This document shows, in pieces, positions 14,739 to 22,880 of a stretch of 23,633 nucleotides of DNA. Position numbers and translations under genes: made by a program. The notes under the pieces are model-generated. The model did no database searches. It had not been told where the DNA came from and saw only the letters and a program-made list of their open reading frames with translations. Position 1 is the stretch's first letter. Each line of letters opens with the position of its first letter. The DNA is taken from contig JADZBT010000010.1 in the NCBI GenBank assembly GCA_020851915.1, positions 1-23,633 on the forward strand, read 5' to 3'. The stretch is from Alphaproteobacteria bacterium. GTDB taxonomy: Bacteria > Pseudomonadota > Alphaproteobacteria > Rickettsiales > RI-342.

Positions 14739-15749
14739 ATGACGCAGCCACAGAAAAAAACGTCGGAGGCGTCCGCGTCCATCGACCTGCTCCGGAAGTT
14801 GGTGGAGGAGGATCTCGCGCGCGTCAACGCCGTCATTCTTACCCATGCCGAGAGCCATGTGGATATGATACCGGAGGTGGCGCGGCATCTCATCGATTCC
14901 GGTGGAAAACGCCTGCGTCCCCTGCTGACGCTGGCCTGCGCGCGCATGTGCGGCTATGCGGAGGGCCGCGCGCATGTGGATCTCGCGGCCTGCGTCGAAT
15001 TCATCCATACCGCGACGCTGCTCCATGACGACGTGGTGGATGACAGCAAGCTCCGCCGGGGACTTGCCACCGCCAACGACCTGTGGGGCAACAAGGAGAG
15101 CGTGCTGGTCGGCGATTACCTGCTGAGCCAAGCCTTCAAGCTGATGGTGGAATACGGCTCGCTCGATGCGCTGGGGATTCTCTCCGGTGCGTCGGCGGTG
15201 ATCGCGGAGGGCGAGGTGCATCAGCTTACTACCGCGCGCAACCTTGCGACCACCGTGGAGGATTATATCCAGGTGGTGGAGGCCAAGACCGCACGGCTGT
15301 TCGCCGCCGCCTGCGAACTGGGTGCGGTCGCGGCGGAAAAACCGGAATGGCGCGCGCCGCTCGCACGCTTCGGGCAGGCGCTGGGCATCGCGTTCCAGAT
15401 CGTTGACGATCTGCTCGATTATGCCGCCCAGCAGCAGACACTGGGCAAGACCATCGGCGACGATTTCCGCGACGGCAAGATCACGCTGCCAGTGATACTG
15501 GCTTACCAGCAGGGGACGGGCGAGGAGCGCGCTTTCTGGAAGCGCACGCTCGAAGACAATCAACGCGACGAGCAGGATCTCTCCGAGGCACTCACGCTGA
15601 TGCGACGCCACAACGCGCTGGCGCAGACGTTGGAGCTTGCAGAGGAATATTGTGCCACCGCGCGCGCCGCGCTCGATGCCTTCCCCGATAGCGCATTCAA
15701 AAAGGCATTGCTGGAAACAATTCGATTTTGCGTGGAGCGGGCGTATTGA
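14739..15749 (+). CDS. ispB: Long-chain all-trans polyprenyl diphosphate synthase (octaprenyl/decaprenyl type)
   Basis: This enzyme extends farnesyl diphosphate with isopentenyl units to make the side chain of ubiquinone. It has 336 residues. The first aspartate-rich motif is LLHDDVVDD (Asp97, Asp98, Asp101) followed by LRRG. GGKRLRP lies upstream, and the second aspartate motif is VDDLLDY (Asp223, Asp224, Asp227). The residues before the first DDxxD are small (FIHTATLL), which fits a long-chain synthase rather than a farnesyl or geranylgeranyl enzyme. ATG 14739 is preceded by ATGAGGGA (14731-14738), giving a close Shine-Dalgarno. Chain length cannot be read with certainty, so IspB is a family-level symbol. 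Confidence 0.88.
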   Translation: MTQPQKKTSEASASIDLLRKLVEEDLARVNAVILTHAESHVDMIPEVARHLIDSGGKRLRPLLTLACARMCGYAEGRAHVDLAACVEFIHTATLLHDDVVDDSKLRRGLATANDLWGNKESVLVGDYLLSQAFKLMVEYGSLDALGILSGASAVIAEGEVHQLTTARNLATTVEDYIQVVEAKTARLFAAACELGAVAAEKPEWRAPLARFGQALGIAFQIVDDLLDYAAQQQTLGKTIGDDFRDGKITLPVILAYQQGTGEERAFWKRTLEDNQRDEQDLSEALTLMRRHNALAQTLELAEEYCATARAALDAFPDSAFKKALLETIRFCVERAY

Positions 15750-15795
15750 GCCGGAGGCCTGTACCTAGCGGGGGAAAGAAGATATAACAACAACC

Positions 15796-16692
15796 ATGTT
15801 CGCATCGCTTACCAACACCGCTAAATGCTTCTACCGGGCGCTTATGGATACCGTGAACCATGACGGTATCGAGCATGCGGGGTATCTGGCGTTCCTCGGG
15901 CTGCTCTCGCTCTTTCCCTTCCTCGTGCTCATTTTCGCCATCGCGGGCGTCATCGGCGAGCAGGATATAGGGGTGCAATTCGTCACCCTCGTGCTTCCCC
16001 GCCTGCCCGAGGACGTTGCACAGGCACTGGAGCCGCGCATCAATGAGATCATCTCCGGCCCGCCGCAGGGATTGATGACCATCTCCATCGTCGGCGCCAT
16101 CTGGACGGCCTCCTCCATGGTGGAGGGCTTGCGTACCATCCTCAACCGCGCTTACCGCGTCACCACGCCGCCCATCTATCCGTTGCGGCGGCTGCTGAGT
16201 ATCGGGCAGTTCCTGATCATCACGCTGCTGGTCATCATCGGCATGCTTATCGCCATCTTCTGGCCGTTGCTCATCGCCAAGGTGAATAGCTTCGCCGCCA
16301 TCGGTCAGCGCGGGCTGATCGAGGTGCTCGATCCCTTCTGGAGTTATGTCAGCTACGGGGTAAGCGCGCTAGTGCTGTTGCTGATGATTGCGGCCATCTA
16401 TTATGTGCTGCCCAATATCCGCCAGCGCTTCCTGCGCGTGCTGCCGGGCGCGCTATTCACGGTATTCGGCTGGTTCTGTGCGGCGATGCTGCTTTCCGCG
16501 TACTTAAGCGATTTCGATCAAGTGAATATCATCTACGGCAGTCTGGGCGGTATCATCGCCGCGCTGCTGTTCTTCTACCTGCTGGCCGGAGTGATGATCC
16601 TGGGCGCGGAGTTCAATTACCATCTTGAGGTGAGTCGCGGCCACGCCATCGTGCAGCGCGAGGAAGCGGAGAATCTGGAGTTTAAGTTTTAG
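15796..16692 (+). CDS. YihY/BrkB family inner-membrane protein
   Basis: This is a 298-residue polytopic protein with about six hydrophobic segments. Family features are HDGIEHAGYLAFLGLLSLFPFLVL near the N-terminus and IWTASSMVEGLRTILNRAY around residues 115-133. A C-terminal YGSLGGIIAALLFFYLLAGVMILGAEFN block is also typical. The family was once annotated as ribonuclease BN; that is now considered wrong, and its biochemical role is unsettled. The start is ATG 15796 with a weak AGAAG upstream. Its TAG stop (16690-16692) is the first part of a heptamer-repeat palindrome, which also lies between it and the converging hslU. Confidence 0.9.
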   Translation: MFASLTNTAKCFYRALMDTVNHDGIEHAGYLAFLGLLSLFPFLVLIFAIAGVIGEQDIGVQFVTLVLPRLPEDVAQALEPRINEIISGPPQGLMTISIVGAIWTASSMVEGLRTILNRAYRVTTPPIYPLRRLLSIGQFLIITLLVIIGMLIAIFWPLLIAKVNSFAAIGQRGLIEVLDPFWSYVSYGVSALVLLLMIAAIYYVLPNIRQRFLRVLPGALFTVFGWFCAAMLLSAYLSDFDQVNIIYGSLGGIIAALLFFYLLAGVMILGAEFNYHLEVSRGHAIVQREEAENLEFKF

Positions 16693-16766
16693 TGGTTAGA
16701 GTCCAGAGTCCAGAGTCCAGAGCTTAGTATCCATTACTGGACTCTAACCACTAAATTCTAATCACT
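16690..16766. repeat. Heptamer-phased inverted repeat without an ORF, copy B; possible bidirectional terminator
   Basis: TAGTGGTTAGAGTCCAG (16690-16706) is a perfect 17-bp inverse of 16737-16753. The left arm is six consecutive heptamers from 16691: AGTGGTT, AGAGTCC three times, AGAGCTT, AGTATCC. The right arm, read in reverse, gives AGTGATT, AGAATTT, AGTGGTT, AGAGTCC. The element spans the whole spacer between converging yihY-family and hslU genes and contains or touches both stop codons. A 17-bp stem with a 30-base loop could stop transcription from both sides, though no clear T-run follows. Confidence 0.88.
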
Positions 16767-18075
16767 ATAAAATAAACTTCGACAGATCGCCCTTGGCGGT
16801 CAGATCGCCGATATGGGCGCGTACATATTCCGCATCGATGGATAGGGTGCTGCCCGGCGCGTCGGTGGCGGTGAAGCTTATCTCTTCGAGCAATTTTTCC
16901 ATGATGGTGTGGAGGCGGCGCGCGCCGATATTTTCCACTTCTTTGTTCACGCGCGTGGCGACCGCAGCGATCTCCGCCACTCCCTCGGACGTGAAATCAA
17001 TCGTGACGCGCTCGGTGGCAAGCAGGGCGGTATATTGCTTGGTGAGGCTCGCTTCCGGCTCGGTGAGGATGCGGATCATGTCGCTTTCCGCCAGCGGTTT
17101 CAGCTCCACGCGGATGGGGAGGCGGCCCTGCAATTCCGGGAGCAGATCCGAAGGCTTGGCCATGTGGAACGCGCCCGAGGCGACGAACAGGATGTGATCG
17201 GTCTTCACCGAGCCGTGCTTGGTGGCGACGCTGGTTCCTTCCAGCAGCGGCAGCAGGTCGCGCTGCACGCCTTCGCGGCTCACTTCGCCGCCGCGCATCT
17301 CGGAGCGCACGGTTACCTTGTCGATCTCGTCGATGAACACGATGCCGTTATTCTCGGTGATGGAGATGGCTTCCTGCGTGATGCTCTCCGGGTCGATGAG
17401 CTTGTCGCTCTCTTCCGCGACCAGTATGCTATAGCTCTCCGCCACCGTCATGCGGCGCTGCTTCTTGCGCGAGCCCAGTGCCTTGGAGATCATGTCGGAG
17501 AGATTGAGCATCCCCACCTGCCCGCCCGGCGCGCCGGGGATGTCGATGGAGGACATCATCCCGCCGCCGGAATCCTGCACCTCTATTTCTATCTCGCTGT
17601 CGCCCAACTCTCCGTCGCGCAGTTTCGTGCGGAATTTCTGGCGCGTCACCTCGCCCGCGTTGGGGCCCACCAGCGCATCCAGCACGCGTTCTTCGGCGGC
17701 AAGCTCCGCTTTGGCTTTTACCTCCTTGTGGCGGCGTTCGCGCACCATGGTGATGGCGATCTCGACCAGATCACGTATGATGGAATCCACGTCGCGCCCG
17801 ACATAGCCGATCTCGGTGAATTTGGTGGCCTCCACTTTGAGGAACGGCGCTTGCGTGAGTTTAGCGAGGCGGCGCGAGATCTCGGTCTTGCCGCAACCGG
17901 TGGGGCCGACCATCAGGATATTCTTGGGCACGATCTCCTCGCGCAAGGTTCCGGGTACATGCTGGCGACGCCAGCGGTTGCGGAGCGCGATGGCCACCGC
18001 ACGCTTGGCGTCTTCCTGGCCGACGATGTAGCGGTCGAGTTCGGAAACGATCTCGCGAGGGGAGAGTTCGGTCAT
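16765..18075 (-). CDS. hslU: ATP-dependent protease ATPase subunit HslU
   Basis: HslU is the hexameric AAA+ unfoldase that feeds substrates to HslV. The product has the usual length of 436 residues. Motifs are RYIVGQEDAKRAVA near the N-terminus, Walker A GPTGCGKT (57-64), the pore loop GYVGRD (90-95), Walker B FIDEIDK (247-253) and the conserved C-terminal tail LSKFIL, which docks into HslV. The stop lies at the edge of repeat copy B. On the 5' side the ATG at 18075 is preceded on the coding strand by heptamer-repeat sequence ending CTGCTGCC. No Shine-Dalgarno is visible at a normal distance. hslV is upstream but separated by a four-helix-bundle gene and its flanking repeats. Confidence 0.97.
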   Translation of the reverse strand: MTELSPREIVSELDRYIVGQEDAKRAVAIALRNRWRRQHVPGTLREEIVPKNILMVGPTGCGKTEISRRLAKLTQAPFLKVEATKFTEIGYVGRDVDSIIRDLVEIAITMVRERRHKEVKAKAELAAEERVLDALVGPNAGEVTRQKFRTKLRDGELGDSEIEIEVQDSGGGMMSSIDIPGAPGGQVGMLNLSDMISKALGSRKKQRRMTVAESYSILVAEESDKLIDPESITQEAISITENNGIVFIDEIDKVTVRSEMRGGEVSREGVQRDLLPLLEGTSVATKHGSVKTDHILFVASGAFHMAKPSDLLPELQGRLPIRVELKPLAESDMIRILTEPEASLTKQYTALLATERVTIDFTSEGVAEIAAVATRVNKEVENIGARRLHTIMEKLLEEISFTATDAPGSTLSIDAEYVRAHIGDLTAKGDLSKFIL

Positions 18076-18081
18076 GGCAGC

Positions 18082-18116
18082 AGAGTCCAGTGATTAGAGT
18101 TTAGAGTCCAGTGGGA
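18082..18116. repeat. Heptamer array, hslU-side arm bracketing the four-helix-bundle gene
   Basis: Five 7-base units run in register: AGAGTCC, AGTGATT, AGAGTTT, AGAGTCC, AGTGGGA. TTAGAGTTTAGAGTCCAGT (18094-18112) is a perfect 19-bp inverse of 18513-18531 on the other side of the gene. The array contains the stop codon and last codons of the four-helix-bundle ORF and reaches within seven bases of the hslU start codon. Confidence 0.92.
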
Positions 18117-18498
18117 CAACATTGTTCTTTTCCACGGTTTTTTGTGAAAGCGTGCGATGGAGCGAGTGTAGCATTTTACTGATCTCCTCGCTTTTGGCAG
18201 ATAGGGCGCTAATCTGTTCTGCGCGGAGCAAGGCGAGATTAGCCGCAATTTGCAGCTGAGTTTCCATCTCGGCCAGAGAACCAGAGGCAATATTCACAAA
18301 GCGAAGAAACTCTTTGGTAGAGCGTCGCGAACTTCCTTCCGCAAGATTAGAAGGAACAGAAATCGCGGCTCTCCTGAGCTGGTTGGTCAGTCCATAAAGC
18401 TCACTTGGCGGCAGAAGAGCGGTCAGGCGATACACGTCTGTTACCATGTCCATGGATTTTTGCCAGACCAGAAGGTCTTTGTAGCTCCGTACCGCCAT
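18094..18498 (-). CDS. Four-helix-bundle protein (23S rRNA intervening-sequence protein / S23 family)
   Basis: The 134-residue product matches the S23/IVP family (TIGR02436-like): DLLVWQKSMDMVTDVYRLT at the N-terminus, then ELYGLTNQLRRAAISVPSN followed by LAEGSSRR, EFLRFVNIASGSLAEMETQL and a last helix with LALLRAEQ. The family forms a four-helix bundle. Members occur in 23S rRNA intervening sequences of Leptospira and Coxiella, elsewhere in genomes as orphans, and (as Avd relatives) with diversity-generating retroelements. Molecular function is unknown in most settings. The gene sits between hslV and hslU, which are normally adjacent. It is bracketed by perfect 19-bp inverted repeats, one of which encodes its final residues PLDSKL and TAA. 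G+C is about 50% by hand count over 18121-18420, against about 62% in a sample of hslU, which suggests acquisition. Confidence 0.9.
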   Translation of the reverse strand: MAVRSYKDLLVWQKSMDMVTDVYRLTALLPPSELYGLTNQLRRAAISVPSNLAEGSSRRSTKEFLRFVNIASGSLAEMETQLQIAANLALLRAEQISALSAKSEEISKMLHSLHRTLSQKTVEKNNVVPLDSKL

Positions 18499-18508
18499 AT
18501 CGCTCTCG

Positions 18509-18543
18509 CCTAACTGGACTCTAAACTCTAACCACTAATCACT
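18509..18543. repeat. Heptamer array, hslV-side arm bracketing the four-helix-bundle gene
   Basis: Read on the reverse strand from 18543 the units are AGTGATT, AGTGGTT, AGAGTTT, AGAGTCC, AGTTAGG. Positions 18513-18531 are the exact inverse of 18094-18112. Compared with the other arm it has one extra heptamer (AGTGGTT). It encodes the last residues of HslV (VISG) and its TAG stop, and forms the untranslated leader of the four-helix-bundle gene. Confidence 0.92.
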
Positions 18544-19079
18544 TCCATAGTCACATTCTCATTCGTATACACGCAGATGTCCGCCGCGATCTTCATTGCC
18601 TTGCGGGCGATCTGCTCGGGCTCGAGTTTCGAGTCCAGCAGCGCACGGGCGGCGGCTAGCGCATAGTTTCCGCCGGAGCCGATGCCGGCGATGCCATCCT
18701 CGGGCTCCAGCACGTCGCCGTTACCGGAGAGGATGAGGGTGGTCGTGGCATCGGCCACGATCATCATGGCTTCCAGCCGGCGCAGGTATTTGTCGGTGCG
18801 CCAGTCCTTGGCGAGCTCCACGCAGGCGCGGGTGAGCTGGCCGGGATGCTTGTCGAGCTTGGCTTCCAGCCGCTCGAACAGGGTGAAGGCGTCGGCGGTG
18901 GCGCCCGCGAATCCGGCGATGATCGAGCCGTCCGCCAGCCGGCGTACCTTGCGCGCCGAGGCCTTGATGACCGTGTGCCCGAGCGACACCTGCCCGTCGC
19001 CCGCGATGACCACGTTGCCGCCCTTGCGTACCGAAAGAATGGTGGTTCCGTGCCAGGTAAGGTTTTCTGTGCTTTGCAT
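18528..19079 (-). CDS. hslV: ATP-dependent protease proteolytic subunit HslV
   Basis: HslV is the threonine protease core of HslVU. The product is 183 residues with an 11-residue propeptide. The mature N-terminus would be Thr12 in HGTTILSVRKGG, the catalytic threonine. GDGQVSLG, ARKVRRL, GFAGATADAFTL and GIGSGGNYALAAARAL are conserved family blocks. The C-terminus reads YTNENVTMEVISG; the last four residues and the stop are encoded by the heptamer array at 18509-18543, so the original terminus may have been altered. ATG 19079 is preceded by a good promoter candidate and a weak GGGAACGG. It is divergent from hisB. Confidence 0.96.
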   Translation of the reverse strand: MQSTENLTWHGTTILSVRKGGNVVIAGDGQVSLGHTVIKASARKVRRLADGSIIAGFAGATADAFTLFERLEAKLDKHPGQLTRACVELAKDWRTDKYLRRLEAMMIVADATTTLILSGNGDVLEPEDGIAGIGSGGNYALAAARALLDSKLEPEQIARKAMKIAADICVYTNENVTMEVISG

Positions 19080-19100
19080 TTTGCCGTTCCCGCGCTATAG

Positions 19101-19125
19101 TTCTGGCCGGAAATATGGGCCGGAA
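19101..19125. promoter_or_regulatory. Inverted repeat in the hslV-hisB divergent promoter region, possible operator
   Basis: TTCTGGCC (19101-19108) and GGCCGGAA (19118-19125) form an inverted pair with one mismatch, nine bases apart. It covers the predicted -10 box of the hslV promoter and follows a TATAGT (19096-19101) that could serve hisB. Its position suits a shared operator, but no known regulator sequence was recognised. Confidence 0.3.
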
Positions 19126-19140
19126 CCCCCGGTTTTTCAA
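19112..19140 (-). promoter_or_regulatory. Promoter candidate for hslV
   Basis: On the reverse strand TTGAAA (19140-19135) is followed after exactly 17 bases by CATATT (19117-19112), matching sigma-70 boxes at 5/6 and 4/6. TTGAAA also resembles the -35 box of heat-shock (sigma-32) promoters, which drive hslVU in many proteobacteria. The predicted start is about 26 bases before the hslV ATG. Confidence 0.4.
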
Positions 19141-19152
19141 GAAAGAAATCGC

Positions 19153-19764
19153 ATGAGTACGAAACCACGCACCGCTACGGTGGAACGCAACACCCACGAA
19201 ACGAAGATCCGCGTGAGCGTGAATCTCGACGGCAGCGGTGGGTATAAGGTCGCGACCGGCATCGGTTTCCTCGATCATATGATGGAGCAGCTCTCGCGTC
19301 ACAGCCTCATCGACCTCACGGTGGAGGCCAAGGGCGATCTGCATATCGATTATCACCACACCACCGAGGATGTGGGCATCGCCGTGGGTCAGGCGGTGTC
19401 GGAGGCGCTGGGCGATCGCAAGGGCATCACCCGCTACGGCAGCGCGCTCATCCCGATGGATGAAACCCTATCGCGTGTGGCGCTCGACCTGTCGGGCCGT
19501 CCGTACTGGGTGTGGAAAGTGGAATTCTCGAAGCCGAAACTCGGCGAGATGGATACGGAGTTGTTCAAGGAATGGTTCCAGGCGTTCGCACTGCATGCGG
19601 GGGCCACGCTGCATGTGGAGAATCTCTACGGCGAGAATAACCACCATATCATCGAGTCTTGCTACAAGGGGCTGGCGCGCTCTTTACGCGAGGCCATCGC
19701 CATAGATCCGCGCAAGTCGGACGCGATCCCGTCCACCAAGGGCACGCTGGGCGGCTCGCTGTAA
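19153..19764 (+). CDS. hisB: Imidazoleglycerol-phosphate dehydratase
   Basis: HisB catalyses the sixth step of histidine synthesis. It is the monofunctional form of 203 residues, without the N-terminal phosphatase of the E. coli protein. Manganese-binding motifs are GFLDHMMEQ (about 38-46), HHTTEDVG (68-75) and NNHHIIE (162-168), and the C-terminus STKGTLGGSL is typical. ATG 19153 has AAGAAAG nine bases upstream. The stop overlaps the hisE start as TAATG. In many alphaproteobacteria hisH, hisA and hisF lie between hisB and hisE; here they are absent. Confidence 0.96.
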   Translation: MSTKPRTATVERNTHETKIRVSVNLDGSGGYKVATGIGFLDHMMEQLSRHSLIDLTVEAKGDLHIDYHHTTEDVGIAVGQAVSEALGDRKGITRYGSALIPMDETLSRVALDLSGRPYWVWKVEFSKPKLGEMDTELFKEWFQAFALHAGATLHVENLYGENNHHIIESCYKGLARSLREAIAIDPRKSDAIPSTKGTLGGSL

Positions 19765-20078
19765 TGATGGATACGCTGGAAACACTCTATGCCGTCATCG
19801 AATCCCGCAAGGGCGGCGATGTGGAGGCGTCTTATGTGGCGAAACTGCTCTCCCGGGGCACGACGCATATCGCGCAGAAGGTAGGGGAAGAGGCGCTGGA
19901 AACGGCGCTGGCAGCGTCCTCCGAAGGCCGCGAAAAGGTCGTGTATGAAAGCGCCGACCTGCTATTCCACCTGCTGGTGCTGTGGGCCGATCAGGGTATC
20001 CGCCCGGCGGATGTCGCGGCAGAATTGGCGCGCCGGGAAGGCACGTCGGGGATTGCCGAGAAGAATGCGCGGAAATAA
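19764..20078 (+). CDS. hisE: Phosphoribosyl-ATP pyrophosphatase
   Basis: HisE hydrolyses phosphoribosyl-ATP to phosphoribosyl-AMP, the second step of histidine synthesis. It has 104 residues, a usual length. The all-alpha NTP-pyrophosphohydrolase (MazG-like) signature is visible: YVAKLLSRG, QKVGEEALETALAA with the paired glutamates, and the metal-binding ESADLLFHLLVLW. The start is ATG 19764, sharing its A with the hisB stop; ATG 19767 follows at once. No separate hisI domain is fused. The HIT gene begins two bases after the stop. Confidence 0.95.
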   Translation: MMDTLETLYAVIESRKGGDVEASYVAKLLSRGTTHIAQKVGEEALETALAASSEGREKVVYESADLLFHLLVLWADQGIRPADVAAELARREGTSGIAEKNARK

Positions 20079-20080
20079 AA

Positions 20081-20455
20081 ATGACTTACGACACGAATAA
20101 TATTTTTGCACGTATCCTGCGCGGGGAAATTCCCTGCGACAAGGTCTATGAAGACAGCCATGTGCTGGCGTTTAACGATATTGCTCCGGCAGCGCCGGTG
20201 CATGTGCTGGTCGTGCCGCGCGGCGCATACCGCTCATTCGACGATTTCGCGCAGCGCGCGAAGGCGGAAGAGATGCAAGGGTTCTTCGCTGCCATCCAGA
20301 AGATCGCCGCAATGAAGGGGCTGGCGGAGGGCGGCTATCGCCTCATCACCAACCACGGCGCGGATGCCTCGCAGACGGTGCATCACTTCCATGTGCATAT
20401 ACTGGGCGGCAGGCCGTTGGGTGGATTGCTGGCGGGCGATGTGTCCGCGCGCTAG
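20081..20455 (+). CDS. HIT family protein (HinT-like nucleotide phosphoramidase/hydrolase)
   Basis: A 124-residue histidine-triad protein, in the Hint/PKCI branch by length and sequence. The opening NIFARILRGEIPCDKVYED and AFNDIAPAAPVHVLVVP are classic for the branch. The active site is H102-F-H104-V-H106 followed by ILGGRPLG. Such proteins cleave adenosine phosphoramidates; the physiological role is unclear. The start is two bases after the hisE stop, with GGAA at 20071-20074 as a weak Shine-Dalgarno. It is the last gene of the hisB-hisE unit, and its stop overlaps that of the converging UPF0262 gene. Confidence 0.93.
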   Translation: MTYDTNNIFARILRGEIPCDKVYEDSHVLAFNDIAPAAPVHVLVVPRGAYRSFDDFAQRAKAEEMQGFFAAIQKIAAMKGLAEGGYRLITNHGADASQTVHHFHVHILGGRPLGGLLAGDVSAR

Positions 20456-20926
20456 CGCACGTGTAACGCACAGAGCAGCGTGAATAGCCGCCGCGCGGTG
20501 TCGAAATCGATGGTCACGCGGGGAGCAAGTAACTCGGTGAGTAGCTCCGCGCCTTCGTTGTGCATGCCCCGGCGGCCCATGTCGATGGCCTCGATGCGCG
20601 AGGAGTTGGCGGCCTGAATCGCCGCGTAATAGCTGTCGCAGATCATAAAATAATCGCGGATGATGGTCTTGAAGGGCTTGAGCGGCACGGTCACTTCCTC
20701 AAGCGTCGGGCCGTTCTCGGCGCGGACGTCGAGGTACAGCCGGTTGTCGCGGGTGCGGATGAACAGGTCGAAGGGGCCGGGATGCGCCTCACCGGATTCC
20801 TCGTCATAGGGCGCGAAGGAATTTTTTTCCAGCAACGCATCGATGGCGGCCTGACGTTCCTGCTCGGCCTCCTGCTGGCGCGATACGTCGCGCTCGTCGA
20901 TCCTGATGCTGACAAGGTGCTGGCGC

Positions 20927-20934
<8 letters not shown>
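20452..20934 (-). CDS. UPF0262 family protein
   Basis: A 160-residue soluble protein of unknown function from a family largely confined to alphaproteobacteria, where it usually follows hisD, as it does here. Recognisable segments are HLVSIRIDER near the N-terminus, a charged helix, FDLFIRTRDNRLYLDVR, PLKPFKTIIRDYFMICDSYYAAI and DMGRRGMHNEGAELL with RVTIDFDTARRLFTLLCALH. There is no signal peptide or membrane segment. The start ATG (20934-20932) overlaps the end of hisD by eight bases, so it is translationally coupled to hisD. The stop lies in the palindrome GCGCTAGCGC shared with the HIT gene. Confidence 0.92.
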
Positions 20935-22215
<1,281 letters not shown>

Positions 22216-22216
<1 letters not shown>

Positions 22217-22878
22217 CAGGATGCCTCCACCGCCGTTTTGAACGCGCCGATGAGGCTGTTCATCTCCTGCGTGCGGGTCTTGAGCGCGGTGCGGTTGACG
22301 ATGAGGCGCGAGGAGACTTCTGCGATGGGCTCCACTTCGACCAGCCCATTGGCAACGAGCGTGCCACCGGAGCTTACGAGGTCGACGATGCGGCGGCAGA
22401 GGCCCAGCGACGGGGCCAGTTCCATCGCGCCGTTGAGTTTGATGCACTCCGCCTGCACGCCGCGTGCGGCAAAATGTTTGCGCGTGATGTTGGGGTATTT
22501 GGTGGCGACGCGCACATGGCTCCAGCGCGTGGGGTCGTCGTTCTCGGCGAGCGCTTTGGGCTCGGCAACGGAGATGCGGCATTTGCCGATGCCGAGATCG
22601 AGCGGGGCGTAGATGTCGGGGTAGTTGAATTCCATCAGCACGTCGCTGCCTGCCACGCCGATCTGCGCCGCGCCGAAGGCCACGAAGGTGGCCACGTCGA
22701 AGCTGCGTACGCGGATGAGCGACAGCTCCGGGATAGAGGTGGAAAACTGGAGTGCGCGCGAGGATTCGTCGAAGAACGCGGCTTCCGGCGTGAAGCCCAC
22801 GCGCGTGAATAACGGCAGGAGTTCTTCCAGAATCCGTCCCTTGGGGACCGCCATGACGATCTTGTCGGAGAATTTCAT
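22216..22878 (-). CDS. hisG: ATP phosphoribosyltransferase, short form (HisG-S)
   Basis: HisG condenses ATP and PRPP in the first, regulated step of histidine synthesis. At 220 residues it is the short form, lacking the C-terminal regulatory domain of about 80-100 residues. That form needs HisZ, a histidyl-tRNA-synthetase-like partner, for activity and feedback. Motifs: IVMAVPKGRILEE at the N-terminus, a FGAAQIGVAGSDVLME segment, RVATKYPNITRKHF, LNGAMELAPSLGL and the PRPP-binding IVDLVSSGGTLVANGL. ATG 22878 has AAGGA seven bases upstream within the murA tail, with a two-base gap to the murA stop. hisZ is not among the genes in this window. Confidence 0.95.
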
Positions 22879-22880
22879 GC

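Noticed and set aside
16691..16732. CRISPR array from regularly spaced short repeats
   Set aside because: The units are contiguous 7-mers with no spacers and no cas genes.
18072..18290. Small leftward ORF ending at the hslU start
   Set aside because: It overlaps the four-helix-bundle gene in another frame and lacks a conserved sequence or ribosome binding site.
18094..18498. Diversity-generating retroelement accessory protein (Avd)
   Set aside because: The fold is related, but no reverse transcriptase, template repeat or variable repeat was seen in the window, and the sequence fits the general S23 group better.
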